A stretch of 64,000 nucleotides of DNA from Acidobacteriota bacterium (GTDB lineage: Bacteria > Acidobacteriota > UBA4820 > DSQY01): positions 1-64,000 of the forward strand of contig JBFMHB010000005.1 of NCBI GenBank assembly GCA_040752915.1. Direction: 5' to 3'. The translations under genes and the position numbers were made by a program. The notes under the pieces were generated by a model. It had not been told where the DNA came from and ran no database searches. It was given only the letters and a program-made list of their open reading frames with translations. Numbering within the stretch: position 1 is the first letter of the stretch; each line of letters starts with the position of its first letter. Shown one piece after another: positions 1 through 9,252 of the stretch.

Positions 1-102
1 GGGGGGTGTCAATGGGAGGGAGGCTTGGCTGTTCCCCGCGCCAACCCGGGCCGGGCGGGCGGGGGTCGGCGCGGCGGGGATCTCTTCCAGGGATCCTCGG
101 GC

Positions 103-1503
103 CTAGGCGTTCAGGTACAGTTCGAACTCCCGGGGGTGGGGGCGCTCGGCGAAGTCGCGGGCCTCCTGGCGCTTGAGGGCCACCCAGGCTTCGAGGAGAT
201 CCTCGGTGAAGACGCCGCCTTCCAGAAGGAAGCCGTGGTCGCGCTCGAGGGCGTCGAGGGCCCAGTTGAGGGAGGTGGGCAGGGCCGGAATGGCGTTCAG
301 CTCCTCGGGGGGCATGTGGAACAGGTCCTTCCCGAGGGGAGATCCGGGGTCCAGTTTCCTCTTGATGCCGTCCAGGCCGGCCATGAGCATGGCCGCGATC
401 ACGAGGTGGCTGTTGCTGGTCGCGTCCGGCGGCCTGTACTCGATGCGAACGCTGTCCGGGGCCTTGGCGTACCCAGGGATCCGAATGGCGGCGGTGCGGT
501 TGCCCACGGAATAGGTGAGACGGACGGGAGCCTCGAAGCCGGGAACGAGCCGCTTGTAAGAATTGGTGCTGGGGTTCGTGAAGGCCGCCAGGGCCTTGCC
601 GTGCTGGAGGAGTCCGCCCACGTAGTGAAGGCCCGTCCGGCTCAAGGGGCCCTTGCCCGTGGCCGCGTAAAAGGCGGAGGTCTTCCCGTCGGTGAGGTAC
701 TGGTGGTAGTGGAGCCCGGAACCGGCTTCTCCGTAAAGCGGTTTGGGCATGAAGGTGGCCACCAGGCCGTAGTTCAAGGCCACGTTGCGAACGATCCATT
801 TGGCGAGGGCCACCGAGTCCCCGGCCTTGAGCAGGGGCATGAAATTGAGTTCGATTTCCACCTGACCCGCCGGGCCCACCTCGTGGTGGTGGTACTTCAC
901 GGGGATTCCCACGGCGGCGAGCCGGGCGCACATCTCCGCGCGAACGTCCTCGAACCGGTCTTCGGGGGAGGCGGCGTGGTAGCCCTTCCTGCGCGGCTCG
1001 TGTTCCGGCACGCGGGGGGATCCGTCGGGCGCGCCGGCTTCTCTGGAGAGGATCTTGTAGCCGCTATGCCCCGGGCGTCCGAACACCCGAACCTCGTCGA
1101 ACAGGTAAAACTCCAGCTCGGGAAGCCAGAGGCTGTGTTCACCCCTCCGGACCCTGGCGAGGTGCCGCTCGGCCTTGTGCGCCACGTAGCGCGGGTCTCG
1201 GGAAAAGCCCTCGTGGGCGTCCACGTCCACCAGGTCGCCGATGACGCAAAGGGTGGGCCGATCGGCGAAGGGGTGGAGGAAGGTGGAGGAGAGGTCGGGG
1301 ACGAGGACCATGTCGCCCGACTTCACCTTCCGGAAGCCCGTGACCGACGAGCCGTCCACGCCCACCCCCGCTTTCGCCGTGGCCGCCGTGAACCGCTCGG
1401 CGGGGAGGGAGAGGTGGTGCCAGCCTCCCAGAAGGTCGGTGTACATGAGGTCCACGAACTCGATGGACTTCTTCTGGATTTCGGAGAAGACGTCGATCTT
1501 CAT
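103..1503 (-). CDS. glnA: Glutamine synthetase, type I
   Basis: Cytoplasmic enzyme making glutamine from glutamate, ammonia and ATP. The 466-residue length and the succession of GS motifs support the call: VDGSSVTGF near the N-terminus, EVGPAGQVEIEL, GSGLHYHQYL, NPSTNSYKRLVPGFEAPV and RIEYRPPDATSN. At the place where adenylylated enzymes have a conserved Tyr (KNLYDLPPEE type), residues 392-401 read KDLFHMPPEE, so no adenylylation target is visible; this fits the GSI-alpha subgroup, which is controlled by feedback rather than by GlnE. It stands alone, about 60 bp upstream of the bd-like genes on the same strand. No PII or GlnE gene is in view. Confidence 0.95.
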   Translation of the reverse strand: MKIDVFSEIQKKSIEFVDLMYTDLLGGWHHLSLPAERFTAATAKAGVGVDGSSVTGFRKVKSGDMVLVPDLSSTFLHPFADRPTLCVIGDLVDVDAHEGFSRDPRYVAHKAERHLARVRRGEHSLWLPELEFYLFDEVRVFGRPGHSGYKILSREAGAPDGSPRVPEHEPRRKGYHAASPEDRFEDVRAEMCARLAAVGIPVKYHHHEVGPAGQVEIELNFMPLLKAGDSVALAKWIVRNVALNYGLVATFMPKPLYGEAGSGLHYHQYLTDGKTSAFYAATGKGPLSRTGLHYVGGLLQHGKALAAFTNPSTNSYKRLVPGFEAPVRLTYSVGNRTAAIRIPGYAKAPDSVRIEYRPPDATSNSHLVIAAMLMAGLDGIKRKLDPGSPLGKDLFHMPPEELNAIPALPTSLNWALDALERDHGFLLEGGVFTEDLLEAWVALKRQEARDFAERPHPREFELYLNA

Positions 1504-1563
1504 GGGAATCTCCGCTGTCTGCCGCTGAACCGCGCCGTTCGTCGCCCGCCTTGCCCGCGGACC

Positions 1564-2808
1564 CTACTCCTCGTCGTCGAGGCGCCGCACTCCGGACGAG
1601 GGAGGGCCGGGTATCTTCAGCGGCTGGGAGTCCGATGGAATGAGCTTTCGAACGCCCGATTCGGCCGGGTCCACCTTGTGAAGGCCCGAGTCACCGAGGC
1701 CCGGCCGCGGGGCCGTCTCCGTTTGGCCCTCCGCGGTGGCCCTTCTCAGGCGGGCCAGCATCCACGCGCAGAGGGCCACTCCCCCCGCGAAGAGCACAAG
1801 GAACAGGAGAATGGCGCCCCACTGGGGGATCTCGACGGAGCGTCCGGGAGACTGGGCGGCGAGGGCCGCCTCGCGGGTGACGTCCCGCATGAGCACCATG
1901 GCGAGGATGGTCAGGACGAGACAGCCCCCGGCGGCGTGGAGAAACGCGCCGGCCTTCACCGAGTTGATCCCCAGCAGGGAGAGAACGAGGGCTCCGAGAC
2001 CCGCCGCCAGACCCACCGCGAAGGCAATCGTGCCCAGGAGACTGCCGCCCATCAGAGACCGGAGGGACTCCGGGGACAGGACCAGGAGCCACCAGATCCC
2101 CACGGCGAAGTTCACGAGGGTCGCACCCGCGAACCAAGTGGTTCCGCTCCGGAATTGCCAGCGACCGACCTCCGGGTCCGCGGGCAGGCGCTTGGCTCCA
2201 CGGATGGCCACATAAAGCCCCGCGAGCGCCACGGAGGCCAATAGAACGTGAAAGAACCGTGGCAGGACCGTGAAGTCGGCCAGGTTGAACTGGAAGCCCG
2301 CCGGGTGGTCCAGGTACTTTTGGCGGAACCTCTCCGGGTCCGTCAGGAGGGCGAACACGTTGGCTTGCACGAAGCCCACGTAACCGAGGAGGGCCGTGAC
2401 GAGCAGGGCCACGTATGGGCCGGGCCCCCATGCCTGGGAGAGCTTCCTGCGAAGAAGGTAGAGGAGGGAGTACGCCGCCAGGAGAACGGGGATGACCAGC
2501 AGGAAAGGCGCGCCCAAAAGGATGCTGGCCGAGTAGAACAGGCGCCCGTGGATCACCTGGATGAAGAGGAGGGGCGCCACCCCGAATACGATGGCCATGG
2601 CCGTAGCGTAAGGGAGCAGGGCGGCGAGGCTCCTGGCCACTTCGAGGTGTTTCTCCCGGCCCTTGAAGAGAAAGGCGGACAGGAGGAGGCTGCCCCCCCA
2701 GGTGGCGTTCATGAAAAGCAGGTGGAGGAGGAAGGTCGTCCACAGGAGAGCCTTGAAGAGCCAGTAGGGGCCCGGGGCGGGGAGAAGGTCGGGAGAGGGG
2801 ACGGGCAT
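1564..2808 (-). CDS. Cytochrome bd-like membrane subunit (second CydA-like polypeptide)
   Basis: Polytopic membrane protein with about nine hydrophobic segments and a charged C-terminal tail of about 60 residues. The start is taken at the ATG that overlaps the stop of the upstream gene (ATGA, 2806-2810), giving MPVPSPDLL; a longer frame exists but would overlap further. Segments such as KALLWTTFLLHLLFMNATWG and PRFFHVLLASVALAGL place histidines in helices, as in cytochrome bd subunit I, so this looks like a second CydA-type polypeptide rather than CydB. Translational coupling says it forms one complex with the cytochrome c-tailed gene upstream. Probable role: electron transfer from quinol or cytochrome in the inner membrane. 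Substrate is not determined; I see no GRQPW quinol motif. Confidence 0.7.
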   Translation of the reverse strand: MPVPSPDLLPAPGPYWLFKALLWTTFLLHLLFMNATWGGSLLLSAFLFKGREKHLEVARSLAALLPYATAMAIVFGVAPLLFIQVIHGRLFYSASILLGAPFLLVIPVLLAAYSLLYLLRRKLSQAWGPGPYVALLVTALLGYVGFVQANVFALLTDPERFRQKYLDHPAGFQFNLADFTVLPRFFHVLLASVALAGLYVAIRGAKRLPADPEVGRWQFRSGTTWFAGATLVNFAVGIWWLLVLSPESLRSLMGGSLLGTIAFAVGLAAGLGALVLSLLGINSVKAGAFLHAAGGCLVLTILAMVLMRDVTREAALAAQSPGRSVEIPQWGAILLFLVLFAGGVALCAWMLARLRRATAEGQTETAPRPGLGDSGLHKVDPAESGVRKLIPSDSQPLKIPGPPSSGVRRLDDEE

Positions 2809-4316
2809 CACGGCGCGCCTCCCGCTCCGGGGCCGGTCAGGAACGCCGCCAGCATCTGCAATTCGGCGTCGGTACCGGTCCACGGCGGCATCTTTTCGTT
2901 GATCGAATCCATGGCAGCGACGAGGTCGGCGGCGTCACGGAGGCTCATGCCCTTGAAGGCGGGGGCGAGGGGACGAAAGGAGCCCTGGAGGGTATGGCAC
3001 GGGGCGCAGCGCCTGGCGAAGGCCTGGGCGCCGCCCTCGGGTTCGCGGGGTTGGGTTCCCTCCAGGAGGAAGGCCGCGACGGCCCGTGCTTCCTCCTGCG
3101 TGCCCGGAAAGGGCGGCATCGGGGCGCGCATGGAATCGGACCGGTAGACCAGCGCGGCGGCGTACTCGAGGTCGAGCCCAGACAGTCGGGGCCGCAGGGC
3201 GCGGGGCCCGCGAGAGACCCCGTGGCAAGCCGAGCACGCGACGCGGAAGATCTCCGCCCCCGCCTCGGCCTCACGGCCGGCGACGAACGACTGGCGGGCG
3301 TACGGCCACGAAGCGAGGAGACCCTTTTCCCTCAGGAGGGGCAAGTCGGGGGCGCTCACGTGGTTGGCGTACACGTAGCCCGGGACCAGGAATGGCTTCC
3401 GTAACCCCTCTCTGGCCCATTCCGTCGCCGCCACGGCCACGAATGCGAAGAGCAGGAGGATCAGGGCCGCGGGGCGCCCGAAGGTGCGCGGGCGCCTGTA
3501 CACCAGAAGGAGGGAAAGGAGGAGGAGGTGCAAGAGCGCGGCCCCGAGGAGGATGGCCGCGTGAAGGACGGAGGGAGATGCCCAAAGAACGTCCTGCCGG
3601 TCCCCTGGGAGCAGGCGGAACACCCCCCAGGCCGAGGGCAGCAGGAGCAGGGCCGGAAGGGCCACCCAGAGGGCCGCCGGCTTGGCCACCTCGGCCTTGA
3701 GAATGCGGTCCGAAAGGGAGGAGGCGGCGGCGAGGGCATACGCCCCGGCCAGAACCAGGCACAGCAGCGTCCGGAAACACAGCGAGGGGAGGAAGTGGGG
3801 GTTGAAAAAAGCCGCCGCGAGAGAGGGCTTCTCCAACCAGGCCCCGGGCGTGAGCTGGAAGGCCAGAATCCCGTCGATGGCCACGAGCGACAGATAGGCT
3901 GAGGCGAAGTAAATCCAGCCCACGGCGAGGTGCGTCTTCCGCGGCAGGACCTCCCACCCGTAGACGTAGACCAGGAGGCTGACGATTTCCACGAGAAAGA
4001 AGACCCACTCGATGGCCCAGACCCACACGAAGGTTCGGATGAGCGCCGAGGTTGCCTCGGGGCTGATGAGGCCGATGGTGAACCAGATGCCCACGCCGGT
4101 GACCGCGCCCACCACCAGAGTCCAGAAGGCGAAGAACTGGGCGAAGCGCTTGAGCCACTGCCTCAGGGCCGGATCCTCGGCGGCCCGACCCCGGTGCTCC
4201 ATCCAGACGATGAAGAGCCCGCCGCCGATGGCGAACTGGGAGATGAAGACGTGGATGACCGCGATCAGCGCGATGATCCAGCGCCCGAAGGCCACGTCCC
4301 AGACCGGGTAGTTCAT
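2808..4316 (-). CDS. Cytochrome bd subunit I-like protein with C-terminal dihaem cytochrome c
   Basis: The N-terminal 330 residues hold about nine membrane helices, beginning with a CydA-like first helix carrying a His in an IHVFISQFAIGGG context. The C-terminal 150 residues are a soluble dihaem cytochrome c: haem attachment motifs CSACH (residues 361-365) and CAPCH (437-441), with candidate axial Met residues in MRAPMPPF and NEKMPPW. The fusion implies a periplasmic electron entry or exit wired directly to a bd-type membrane core. Members of the bd superfamily with c-type extensions are known from genome surveys; their exact reaction is less certain than that of classical CydAB. Stop and start overlap (ATGA) with the downstream CydA-like gene. 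The usual CydB partner is not seen. Confidence 0.8.
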   Translation of the reverse strand: MNYPVWDVAFGRWIIALIAVIHVFISQFAIGGGLFIVWMEHRGRAAEDPALRQWLKRFAQFFAFWTLVVGAVTGVGIWFTIGLISPEATSALIRTFVWVWAIEWVFFLVEIVSLLVYVYGWEVLPRKTHLAVGWIYFASAYLSLVAIDGILAFQLTPGAWLEKPSLAAAFFNPHFLPSLCFRTLLCLVLAGAYALAAASSLSDRILKAEVAKPAALWVALPALLLLPSAWGVFRLLPGDRQDVLWASPSVLHAAILLGAALLHLLLLSLLLVYRRPRTFGRPAALILLLFAFVAVAATEWAREGLRKPFLVPGYVYANHVSAPDLPLLREKGLLASWPYARQSFVAGREAEAGAEIFRVACSACHGVSRGPRALRPRLSGLDLEYAAALVYRSDSMRAPMPPFPGTQEEARAVAAFLLEGTQPREPEGGAQAFARRCAPCHTLQGSFRPLAPAFKGMSLRDAADLVAAMDSINEKMPPWTGTDAELQMLAAFLTGPGAGGAP

Positions 4317-4377
4317 GCCTCTCCGTCCCTTTCCGTCCCCCCCGCCTCCTCTGGTTCCGTGCCCCGCGCCCGGCGGC

Positions 4378-5517
4378 TCACTTGAGCGTGTTCTTCGAAA
4401 TGACCAGCCGCTGGACCTGGTTGGTCCCCTCGTAAATCTGGGACAGCTTGGCGTCCCGCATGATCTTCTCCACGATGAAGTCCTTGGAGTACCCGTCGCC
4501 CCCCATGATCTGGACGCAGTCGGTGGCCACCTTCATGGCCACGTCGGTGGCGTAGTACTTGGCCATGGCCGAATAGGTTCCCACCTCCTTGTCGGCGTCC
4601 GTCAGGAGGGCGGCGTTCCAGACGAGGAAACGGGAGGCGGTGATCTCGGTCAGCATCTCCGCGAACATGAAGCCGATGGCCTGGAAGGAGGCGATGGGCT
4701 GGCCGAACTGGCGGCGGTTCAGGGCCCATTTCTTGGCCACTTCATAGGCCTCCCGGGCCATTCCCACGGCCGCCGAGGCGACCCCCGCGCGGGTTCGGTT
4801 GAAAGTCTTCATGGCGATGAGAAAGCCCATGTTCTCCTTGCCGATGACGTTCTCCGCGGGCACCTCCACGTCGTGGTACTCGATCTCCACCTGGCAGGAG
4901 GCGCGCTGCCCCATCTTGGGCAGTTCCCGGCCGATCACCACCCCCGGCGAGTCGGCGGGCACCACGATGGCCGACATCCCGCGGGCCCCCCGGCCGGGAT
5001 CGGTGTTGCAAAAGACCGTGTGGAACATGGCCTGCTTTCCGTTGGTGATGAAGCGCTTCTGGCCGTTGATGAGGTAGACGTCACCCTTCCGGACGGCGGT
5101 GGTCTTCACCGCCCCGGCATCGGAGCCCGCCTCGGGCTCCGTGAGGCAGAAAGCCGCGAGGCCCCGGGCCTCCACGAGCCGCCCGAAGATCTTCTTCTTG
5201 AGGGCGTCGCTCCCCCCCACGAGCAGGGGGGTGAGGGCCAGGTTGTTGGCGTCGATGCAGATGCCGATTCCCGAACAAGCCGCGCCCAGCTCCTCGCTCG
5301 CCAGGCACCCCTCGAAGGAGGAATGCCCGGCGCCCCCGTACTCCTTGGGGATGGCGCCGTTGATGATGCCCTCGTCGTACGCTTTCTGCACAACCGGCCA
5401 CGGGAATTCGCAGGTCTCGTCGTACCGCCTCGCCACGGGCCGGACCTCCCGGTCCGCGAAGTCCCTTGCCTTCTCAACGAGTTCGCGGTGTTCCTTCGAT
5501 AGATCGAAATTCACCAT
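4378..5517 (-). CDS. Acyl-CoA dehydrogenase
   Basis: FAD-dependent dehydrogenase introducing the alpha-beta double bond into an acyl-CoA (beta-oxidation or amino-acid catabolism). The 379-residue length, the FAD/substrate signature CLTEPEAGSDAGAVKTTA, and the C-terminal IYEGTNQVQRLVISK, whose Glu is the usual catalytic base, are all present. The sequence fits short/butyryl-CoA type enzymes, but chain length cannot be read with certainty. It stands alone on the minus strand, 61 bp upstream of the cytochrome pair. A second acyl-CoA dehydrogenase lies at 24008-25150; the two are clearly different sequences. No ETF genes are in the window. Confidence 0.93.
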   Translation of the reverse strand: MVNFDLSKEHRELVEKARDFADREVRPVARRYDETCEFPWPVVQKAYDEGIINGAIPKEYGGAGHSSFEGCLASEELGAACSGIGICIDANNLALTPLLVGGSDALKKKIFGRLVEARGLAAFCLTEPEAGSDAGAVKTTAVRKGDVYLINGQKRFITNGKQAMFHTVFCNTDPGRGARGMSAIVVPADSPGVVIGRELPKMGQRASCQVEIEYHDVEVPAENVIGKENMGFLIAMKTFNRTRAGVASAAVGMAREAYEVAKKWALNRRQFGQPIASFQAIGFMFAEMLTEITASRFLVWNAALLTDADKEVGTYSAMAKYYATDVAMKVATDCVQIMGGDGYSKDFIVEKIMRDAKLSQIYEGTNQVQRLVISKNTLK

Positions 5518-5638
5518 GATCTCCCTCCAGAGTCGGGAGGGACTCAGGACTCAGTGACTCAGGGACTAGGATACAGCACCCGTTTGCGCGGTCTTTTTCC
5601 CAGTCCCCCAGTCCCCTGGTTCCTTAGTCCCTTTCCTT

Positions 5639-6409
5639 TCATTTCACAAGCCCCTCCAGGGGCGAGGACGCCGTGGCGTACCGCTTCATGGGGATGCGCC
5701 CCGCCCGGAAGGCCTCGCGTCCCGCCTCCACGGCCTTGCGCATGGCCGAGGCCATGAGGACGGGATCCTTCGCCGCCGCCACGCCCGTGTTCATCAGCAC
5801 GCCGTCCACGCCCAGCTCCATGGCCCGCACCGCGTCGCCCGCCGTGCCCACTCCCGCGTCCACGATCACGGGAACGTCCAAGAACTCCTTGATGATGGAG
5901 ATGTTGTGGGGATTCTGGATGCCCATCCCCGAGCCGATGGGCGCCCCGAGGGGCATCACCGCCGCGGCGCCCGCGTCTCTCAGCCGCTTTGCGTTGACGA
6001 GGTCGTCGTTGGTGTACGGGAGGACCACGAAGCCCTCCTTGACGAGGACCTTGGTGGCTTCGAGGAGGCCCGCGTTGTCGGGGAACAGGGTCTTCTCGTC
6101 ACCGATGACCTCCAGCTTGATCCACTCGGACATGCCCGCCTCGCGCCCCAGACGGGCCGTGCGGATCGCCTCGTCGGCCGTGTAGCACCCCGCCGTGTTC
6201 GGAAGGAGGAAGTACTTCTTGGGGTCGATGAAGTCCAGGAGGGAGGCCTTGGTCCGGTCCAGTTCGACGCGCCGCACGGCCACCGTGACGACCTCGGCCC
6301 CGCTGGCCTCCAGTGCCTTCGCCATGGTCTCGTAGTCCGGGTACTTGCCCGTTCCCAGGAACAGGCGGCTTCGGAATGTCTTGCCCGCGATCGCTAGGGT
6401 GTCGCCCAT
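5639..6409 (-). CDS. thiG: Thiazole synthase ThiG
   Basis: Forms the thiazole phosphate moiety of thiamine from deoxyxylulose phosphate, dehydroglycine and ThiS thiocarboxylate. The protein is 256 residues from the ATG giving MGDTLAIAG; the longer frame adds 18 unlikely residues. Diagnostic stretches are [48 protein letters not shown] (with the Schiff-base Lys region), [14 protein letters not shown] and [11 protein letters not shown], in ThiG order. No thiS, thiH/thiO or thiF is adjacent, so the pathway is dispersed. Interestingly its substrate DXP is also the substrate of Dxr encoded at 21491. Confidence 0.95.
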   Translation of the reverse strand: MGDTLAIAGKTFRSRLFLGTGKYPDYETMAKALEASGAEVVTVAVRRVELDRTKASLLDFIDPKKYFLLPNTAGCYTADEAIRTARLGREAGMSEWIKLEVIGDEKTLFPDNAGLLEATKVLVKEGFVVLPYTNDDLVNAKRLRDAGAAAVMPLGAPIGSGMGIQNPHNISIIKEFLDVPVIVDAGVGTAGDAVRAMELGVDGVLMNTGVAAAKDPVLMASAMRKAVEAGREAFRAGRIPMKRYATASSPLEGLVK

Positions 6410-6581
6410 GGGGTCCTCCGGCGGAAGCGGAAAGCATATCAAAGTCCGCCGCCCGGGCACCACCCCGGCGGCCGGCCGGTCCTCCTGTTGACAAGCGGCG
6501 GGAGTGGCCCCATTGTGAGATCAGAATTCATTGCGGGCCAGGGCCTTGTGTCCTGGAGATCCAAGCAGGGTAGGAGGTGCC
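6410..6581. promoter_or_regulatory. Divergent intergenic region thiG / receptor kinase
   Basis: This 172-bp stretch separates two divergently transcribed genes and must hold both promoters. I do not see a convincing -35/-10 pair or a TPP riboswitch-like fold upstream of thiG. A clear ribosome-binding site AGGAGG sits at 6572-6577, just before the GTG start of the kinase. Confidence 0.4.
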
Positions 6582-9200
6582 GTGTCGGACGATGGTTTCG
6601 GCATCCGCCCCGGTGTTTCTCTCGGCCATTACCGCATCGAAGCCCTGCTCGGGGCGGGTGGAATGGGCGAGGTGTTCCGCGCCCGGGACCTCCGCCTGGG
6701 GCGGGACGTGGCGCTCAAGGTCCTTCCAAGGGCCTTTTCACAGGATGCGGAGCGCGTGGCTCGCTTCGAGCGTGAGGCGAGGATCCTGGCCTCCCTGAAT
6801 CACCCGAACCTTCTCGTGATATACGACGTGGGGGAGGACGGCCCCTTCCGTTTCACCGTCACTGAACTCCTGGAGGGAAAGACCCTCCGAGACGTCCTCG
6901 ACGGAGGGCCCTTTGGGCGCGACCGCTCGGTTAACACGGCGCTCCAAATCCTTAAGGGACTTGGCGCGGCGCACGCACGGGGAGTCGTCCACCGGGACCT
7001 GAAGCCAGAGAACATCTTCGTCGGCCCGGAAGGGCACGTGAAGATCCTCGATTTCGGCCTTGCCACCCAGCCTTCCCCGCGCCCCGGGACCTCCTCCGAA
7101 GAGACCGCCCCGCTGGGGGCCAGAACCACCCCAGGGGGCCTGTTGGGCACGTACCAGTACATGGCGCCGGAACAGCTCCGTGGGGAGCCCGTGGATCCGA
7201 GGGCAGACCTCTTTGCGGTCGGGCTTCTCCTTTTCGAGATGCTCACGGGGCGTCACGCCTTCGCGCGCCCCTCCCCGGCCGAGGTTGTCGCGGCCCTGCT
7301 TCGCGAGCCCGCCACGGATCCGCGTGCATTTGATTCCTCTATTCCGGAGTCACTGTCCTTGGCGGTCCTTCAGTGTCTCGAGAAGCGTCCTAAGGATCGT
7401 CCTTCGAGGGCCAGCGACCTGGCCCAAAGGCTGTCGGGAAAAGCCTCTCCGGACTCCCGTCCGGGTTTGCGGAACATTCTTCAGCGCCGCCGTCTGCTCA
7501 TTTGGATTGGTCTCCTTTCGGGCGTTTCCGCCGTCCTTTTCTGGATCGTGCTCGGGCGTGGAGGGGACGGGCCTCCGGCCGTCCAACCCCGGCAGGTGAC
7601 GGCCGGGACCTCCGTGGAATCCGAACCGGCCCTTTCACCCGACGGCCGGACGGTGGCCTACGCCGCCGAGACGGGCGGAAGGAGGGACGTGTGGATCTCC
7701 GACGTCGGTGGAGGTCCCGCCCTGCGCCTCACCGCCGACGGAGAGTCCAACCGCTCCCCTGCCTGGTTTCCTGACGGGTCGGCCCTGGCGTTCGTCTCGT
7801 GGAGGGGAGGGCGGCCCGGGATCTGGAAGGTTGGGCGCCTCGGGGGAGCTCCCGTCTCCCTGTTGAAGGACGCCGAGGATCCGGCGGTTTCGCCGGACGG
7901 GTCCCTCCTCGCCTTCACTCGGGCAGGGAGAGATGGATTCCTCCGTATCGGGGTGGCCTCACTGGACGCCCCGGGCGAGGCCCGCCTCCTTTCGGACGGG
8001 AGTGGAGGGATCTGGGACCACCGCCACCCGTCCTGGTCTCCGGACGGAAGGGTCCTCTGCTACGAAGATCACAATGACCTCTGGCTTCTGCCTCTTGACG
8101 GTGGGCCGGTCCGCGCCCTCACCCGAGACGATCCGCCCGACACCTTTCCCCGCTGGGCGCCCGACGGCGACCACATCTATTTCACTTCTCTGCGCGAGGG
8201 GACATCTGCGATCTGGAGGGTGTCCACCGGATCGGGGCGGACAGAGCGCATCACCCTGGGCGCCGGCTCCGAGGTCGCTTCGAGCCTGTCCCGCGACGGC
8301 CGTCGGCTGGCCTATTCCACCTCCATCAACCGCGGGGGCCTCGTCCTGGTGAACCTCGCCACCGGGGACCGGACCTCCCTCCGCCCAGGCCGGGAGGCCT
8401 ACGAGCCGGACCTTTCGCCGGACGGCACGTCCCTCGTCTTCACCAGCAACCGGGGCGGGCGCTTCGATCTCTGGCGCGTACCGCTGGACGGAGGCCGTCC
8501 CGCGGGAGAACCGGAGCGCCTGACGGAAACCAAGGGAAGCTGCTCCCACCCGACGTTTTCTCCCGACGGAAAGTGGATCGCCTACCACCGTCTTGAAGAA
8601 GGGAAGCGCGACGTCTGGCTGCTGCCCTCTGTGGGGGGCGAGTCGTTCCGGGTCACCGGAGAGGGGTCTTCCGATTTCCTTCCGGAGTGGTCGCCGGACG
8701 GCCGCTTCCTGGCCTTCATTTCGGATCGCTCGGGGTCAAACGAAGTCTGGGCCGTCCCGGTGACGGACGGGCGGGCGAGCGAATCCTGGGAGCGGCTCAC
8801 GCGCCTGGGCATCGGCCTCTTCGGATTCGCATGGAGTCCGGACGGACAATCTCTCGCCTGCGTCGCGGGGACGGCCGGGAGCAGCGACGTCTGGCTCTGC
8901 CCGTTGGGCGGCGGCGAGGCCAGGCGGCTGACTTACGAGGCGGGCGCCCGGTTCGTCGCCTGGGATGCCCCGGGCCGTCGCCTCCTCGTGACGGGCACCT
9001 GGGGCGGGGCGAAGTCCGGGATTCGGGCTGTCTCGCCGGAAACGGGTGTCCTGGCCCCTGTTCCTGAGACTCGGCCCTCGGAGCCCGGGGGCGAGCCGCA
9101 GGATTGCGGGGTATCGGCCGACGGACGCCTGCTGGTGTTCTACGAAGCGGCCGCCTCGGGGGACATCTGGGTCCTCGAGGCGATGGACCGGCCGTTCTGA
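6582..9200 (+). CDS. Membrane Ser/Thr protein kinase with TolB/PD40 propeller sensor
   Basis: Bacterial Hanks-type receptor kinase, 872 residues. The GTG start at 6582 is chosen because of AGGAGG 5 bases upstream; the frame is open further but lacks a better site. Kinase domain (about residues 10-280): glycine loop LLGAGGMGEVFRA, VALKVL lysine, VVHRDLKPEN, ILDFGLA and MAPEQL. A single membrane helix follows (LLIWIGLLSGVSAVLFWIVL). The remainder is at least ten PD40/TolB-type blades of the form SPDGRxLAF...DVWxx, expected outside the cytoplasm. This is a frequent architecture in Acidobacteriota. Ligand and phosphorylation targets are unknown. The gene lies 52 bp upstream of the small-protein/radical SAM pair in the same direction, so co-transcription is possible. 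Confidence 0.93.
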   Translation: MSDDGFGIRPGVSLGHYRIEALLGAGGMGEVFRARDLRLGRDVALKVLPRAFSQDAERVARFEREARILASLNHPNLLVIYDVGEDGPFRFTVTELLEGKTLRDVLDGGPFGRDRSVNTALQILKGLGAAHARGVVHRDLKPENIFVGPEGHVKILDFGLATQPSPRPGTSSEETAPLGARTTPGGLLGTYQYMAPEQLRGEPVDPRADLFAVGLLLFEMLTGRHAFARPSPAEVVAALLREPATDPRAFDSSIPESLSLAVLQCLEKRPKDRPSRASDLAQRLSGKASPDSRPGLRNILQRRRLLIWIGLLSGVSAVLFWIVLGRGGDGPPAVQPRQVTAGTSVESEPALSPDGRTVAYAAETGGRRDVWISDVGGGPALRLTADGESNRSPAWFPDGSALAFVSWRGGRPGIWKVGRLGGAPVSLLKDAEDPAVSPDGSLLAFTRAGRDGFLRIGVASLDAPGEARLLSDGSGGIWDHRHPSWSPDGRVLCYEDHNDLWLLPLDGGPVRALTRDDPPDTFPRWAPDGDHIYFTSLREGTSAIWRVSTGSGRTERITLGAGSEVASSLSRDGRRLAYSTSINRGGLVLVNLATGDRTSLRPGREAYEPDLSPDGTSLVFTSNRGGRFDLWRVPLDGGRPAGEPERLTETKGSCSHPTFSPDGKWIAYHRLEEGKRDVWLLPSVGGESFRVTGEGSSDFLPEWSPDGRFLAFISDRSGSNEVWAVPVTDGRASESWERLTRLGIGLFGFAWSPDGQSLACVAGTAGSSDVWLCPLGGGEARRLTYEAGARFVAWDAPGRRLLVTGTWGGAKSGIRAVSPETGVLAPVPETRPSEPGGEPQDCGVSADGRLLVFYEAAASGDIWVLEAMDRPF

Positions 9201-9252
9201 CGTTTCGGGATGCGCCTCCCTCCTGTTGGGAGACGGATCCAAGGAGGTGACC

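Noticed and set aside
25-2244. Very long plus-strand open frame opposite glutamine synthetase and the bd-like gene
   Set aside because: It lies antisense to two clear genes and has the Gly/Arg/Glu-rich composition of GC-rich shadow frames.
6410-6581. TPP riboswitch upstream of thiG
   Set aside because: The conserved CTGAGA and ACCTGA-type core elements are not found on the minus strand here.
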